Below are positions 63,428-64,000 of a stretch of DNA of 64,000 nucleotides, piece after piece. Source of the stretch: Aureococcus anophagefferens. Lineage: Eukaryota > Sar > Pelagophyceae > Pelagomonadales > Pelagomonadaceae. A model generated the notes under the pieces. It made no database searches. It was not told the DNA's origin and saw only the letters and a list, made by a program, of their open reading frames with translations. The stretch lies in the NCBI RefSeq assembly GCF_000186865.1, contig NW_008705565.1, positions 2,628,578 to 2,692,577 on the forward strand. Direction: 5' to 3'. A program made the position numbers and the translations under genes. Numbering within the stretch: position 1 is the first letter of the stretch; every line of letters starts with the position of its first letter.

Positions 63428-64000
63428 TTACTCGCCGACGTTCGTCTCTCGCAGGTTCCGCGCGGCGACTTCGGGCGGCGTCATCAGCACCATGCAGTGC
63501 GTCCCGTACTCGAGGCCGCCCTTCTTGGAGAAGATCGGCGCGATCTCGATGTGCCAGTGGAACCACGGCACGGAGCGCTCCGCGAAGGGCGGGTTGCGCA
63601 CGACGAGGTTGTAGTCCGGGTTGCCGCAGTACGCGTAGAGCTTGCGGCTGACGACGCGGAGGCAGTCCGCGAGCGCCGCGAGGGACGTCTGCCTCGCCGT
63701 GCCCCGCGGGTTCGTCCCGTCGAGCGCGTGCGTCGGCGCCGCGTCGAGGAGGAAGTCCGCGTGGTGCTCCCAGGGCATGACGTAGACGGCGTAGTCGCAG
63801 GGCGGCGCCCAGGGGCAGAAGGCGACGAAGATTTCGTTGCCGTAGACGACGAGCTCCCGGCCCGACGCGCGGTCCGACGACGGCGCGCGCAGCCGCCGCG
63901 CCATCCGGCAGTAGACGCAGGCGCCGTTGACCTCGTGGAACGTCCGCGCGCAGGCGAGGCACGTCTTCGTGTGCGAGGGCACGACGGGGAAGCCGATGAG
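63428..64000 (-). CDS. GalT/HIT-family nucleotidyl transferase-like protein (5' end outside window)
   Basis: The frame is open to the right edge and the true start lies beyond it. A zinc-binding CLACARTFHEVNGACVYC is followed by YGNEIFVAFCPWAP and YAVYVMPWEHHADFLL. The HIT-type active-site segment is PWFHWHIEIAPIF, and the ending is TPPEVAARNLRE. This is the pattern of the C-terminal half of galactose-1-phosphate uridylyltransferases, which work through a nucleotidyl-His intermediate. A role in sugar-nucleotide metabolism is expected, but related ADP-sugar transferases look similar. Confidence 0.75.
   Translation of the reverse strand, partial: LIGFPVVPSHTKTCLACARTFHEVNGACVYCRMARRLRAPSSDRASGRELVVYGNEIFVAFCPWAPPCDYAVYVMPWEHHADFLLDAAPTHALDGTNPRGTARQTSLAALADCLRVVSRKLYAYCGNPDYNLVVRNPPFAERSVPWFHWHIEIAPIFSKKGGLEYGTHCMVLMTPPEVAARNLRETNVGE

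Overview
The window looks like nuclear DNA of a very compact, GC-rich stramenopile alga. The best fit is a pelagophyte such as Aureococcus anophagefferens. The reasons are the dense gene packing, plastid-type leader peptides with an Ala-Phe motif, a Castor/Pollux-type channel, and above all the introns. Of the introns that can be placed with confidence, twelve are short, near-identical transposon-like insertions (introners). Each is flanked by an 8-bp target-site duplication whose first copy supplies the 5' splice site. Introners of this kind are known from Aureococcus and Micromonas. The assembly has one N gap (20791-20869) and several apparent one-base frameshifts.

Layout. 1-10 kb: a PQQ-like propeller protein head to head with a sulfatase, a Tubby-like protein, a plastid DnaJ-type zinc-finger protein, a 2OG-Fe(II) oxygenase, a GMC oxidoreductase and a fucosyltransferase-like enzyme. 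10-25 kb: a giant ankyrin/SF1-helicase protein of TRANK1 type, a basic IQ-like protein, a gapped GOLD-like gene, a MYND protein and a U-box protein. 25-36 kb: an ankyrin protein, a Castor/Pollux channel, several unknowns, a plastid alpha/beta hydrolase and an RGG-rich protein. 36-45 kb: a secreted GH45 endoglucanase with Cys-rich modules, a membrane protein, an IQ/coiled-coil protein, MED31, and a secreted-protein gene broken by a 1074-bp transposon. 45-59 kb: phosphoglycerate kinase, a polytopic membrane protein, coiled-coil proteins, an F-box/kelch protein, a second sulfatase and a RING-H2 ligase. 59-64 kb: a truncated hydrolase, an RTX-like Cys-rich secreted protein carrying a 513-bp hAT-like insertion, a short-chain dehydrogenase and a GalT/HIT-like enzyme.

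Introners. Family A (element about 203 bp, TIR CTGTGTGG...CACACAG) has seven copies. Family B (about 192 bp, TIR CAGGGCAGG...CCTGCCCAG) has five. Removing one duplication plus the element gives back an uninterrupted reading frame in all twelve cases. The donor comes from the duplicated gene sequence (GT in eight, GC in four) and the AG acceptor from the element end. Both element orientations are used. The two families share an internal core, so they look like sister lineages with different ends.

The genes do not form one pathway. The recurring theme is secreted polysaccharide and sulfate-ester processing: two sulfatases, the GH45 endoglucanase, a GT23-like transferase, the disrupted secreted protein and the Cys-rich/RTX protein. 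This would suit a coastal alga living on organic matter, but that is inference.
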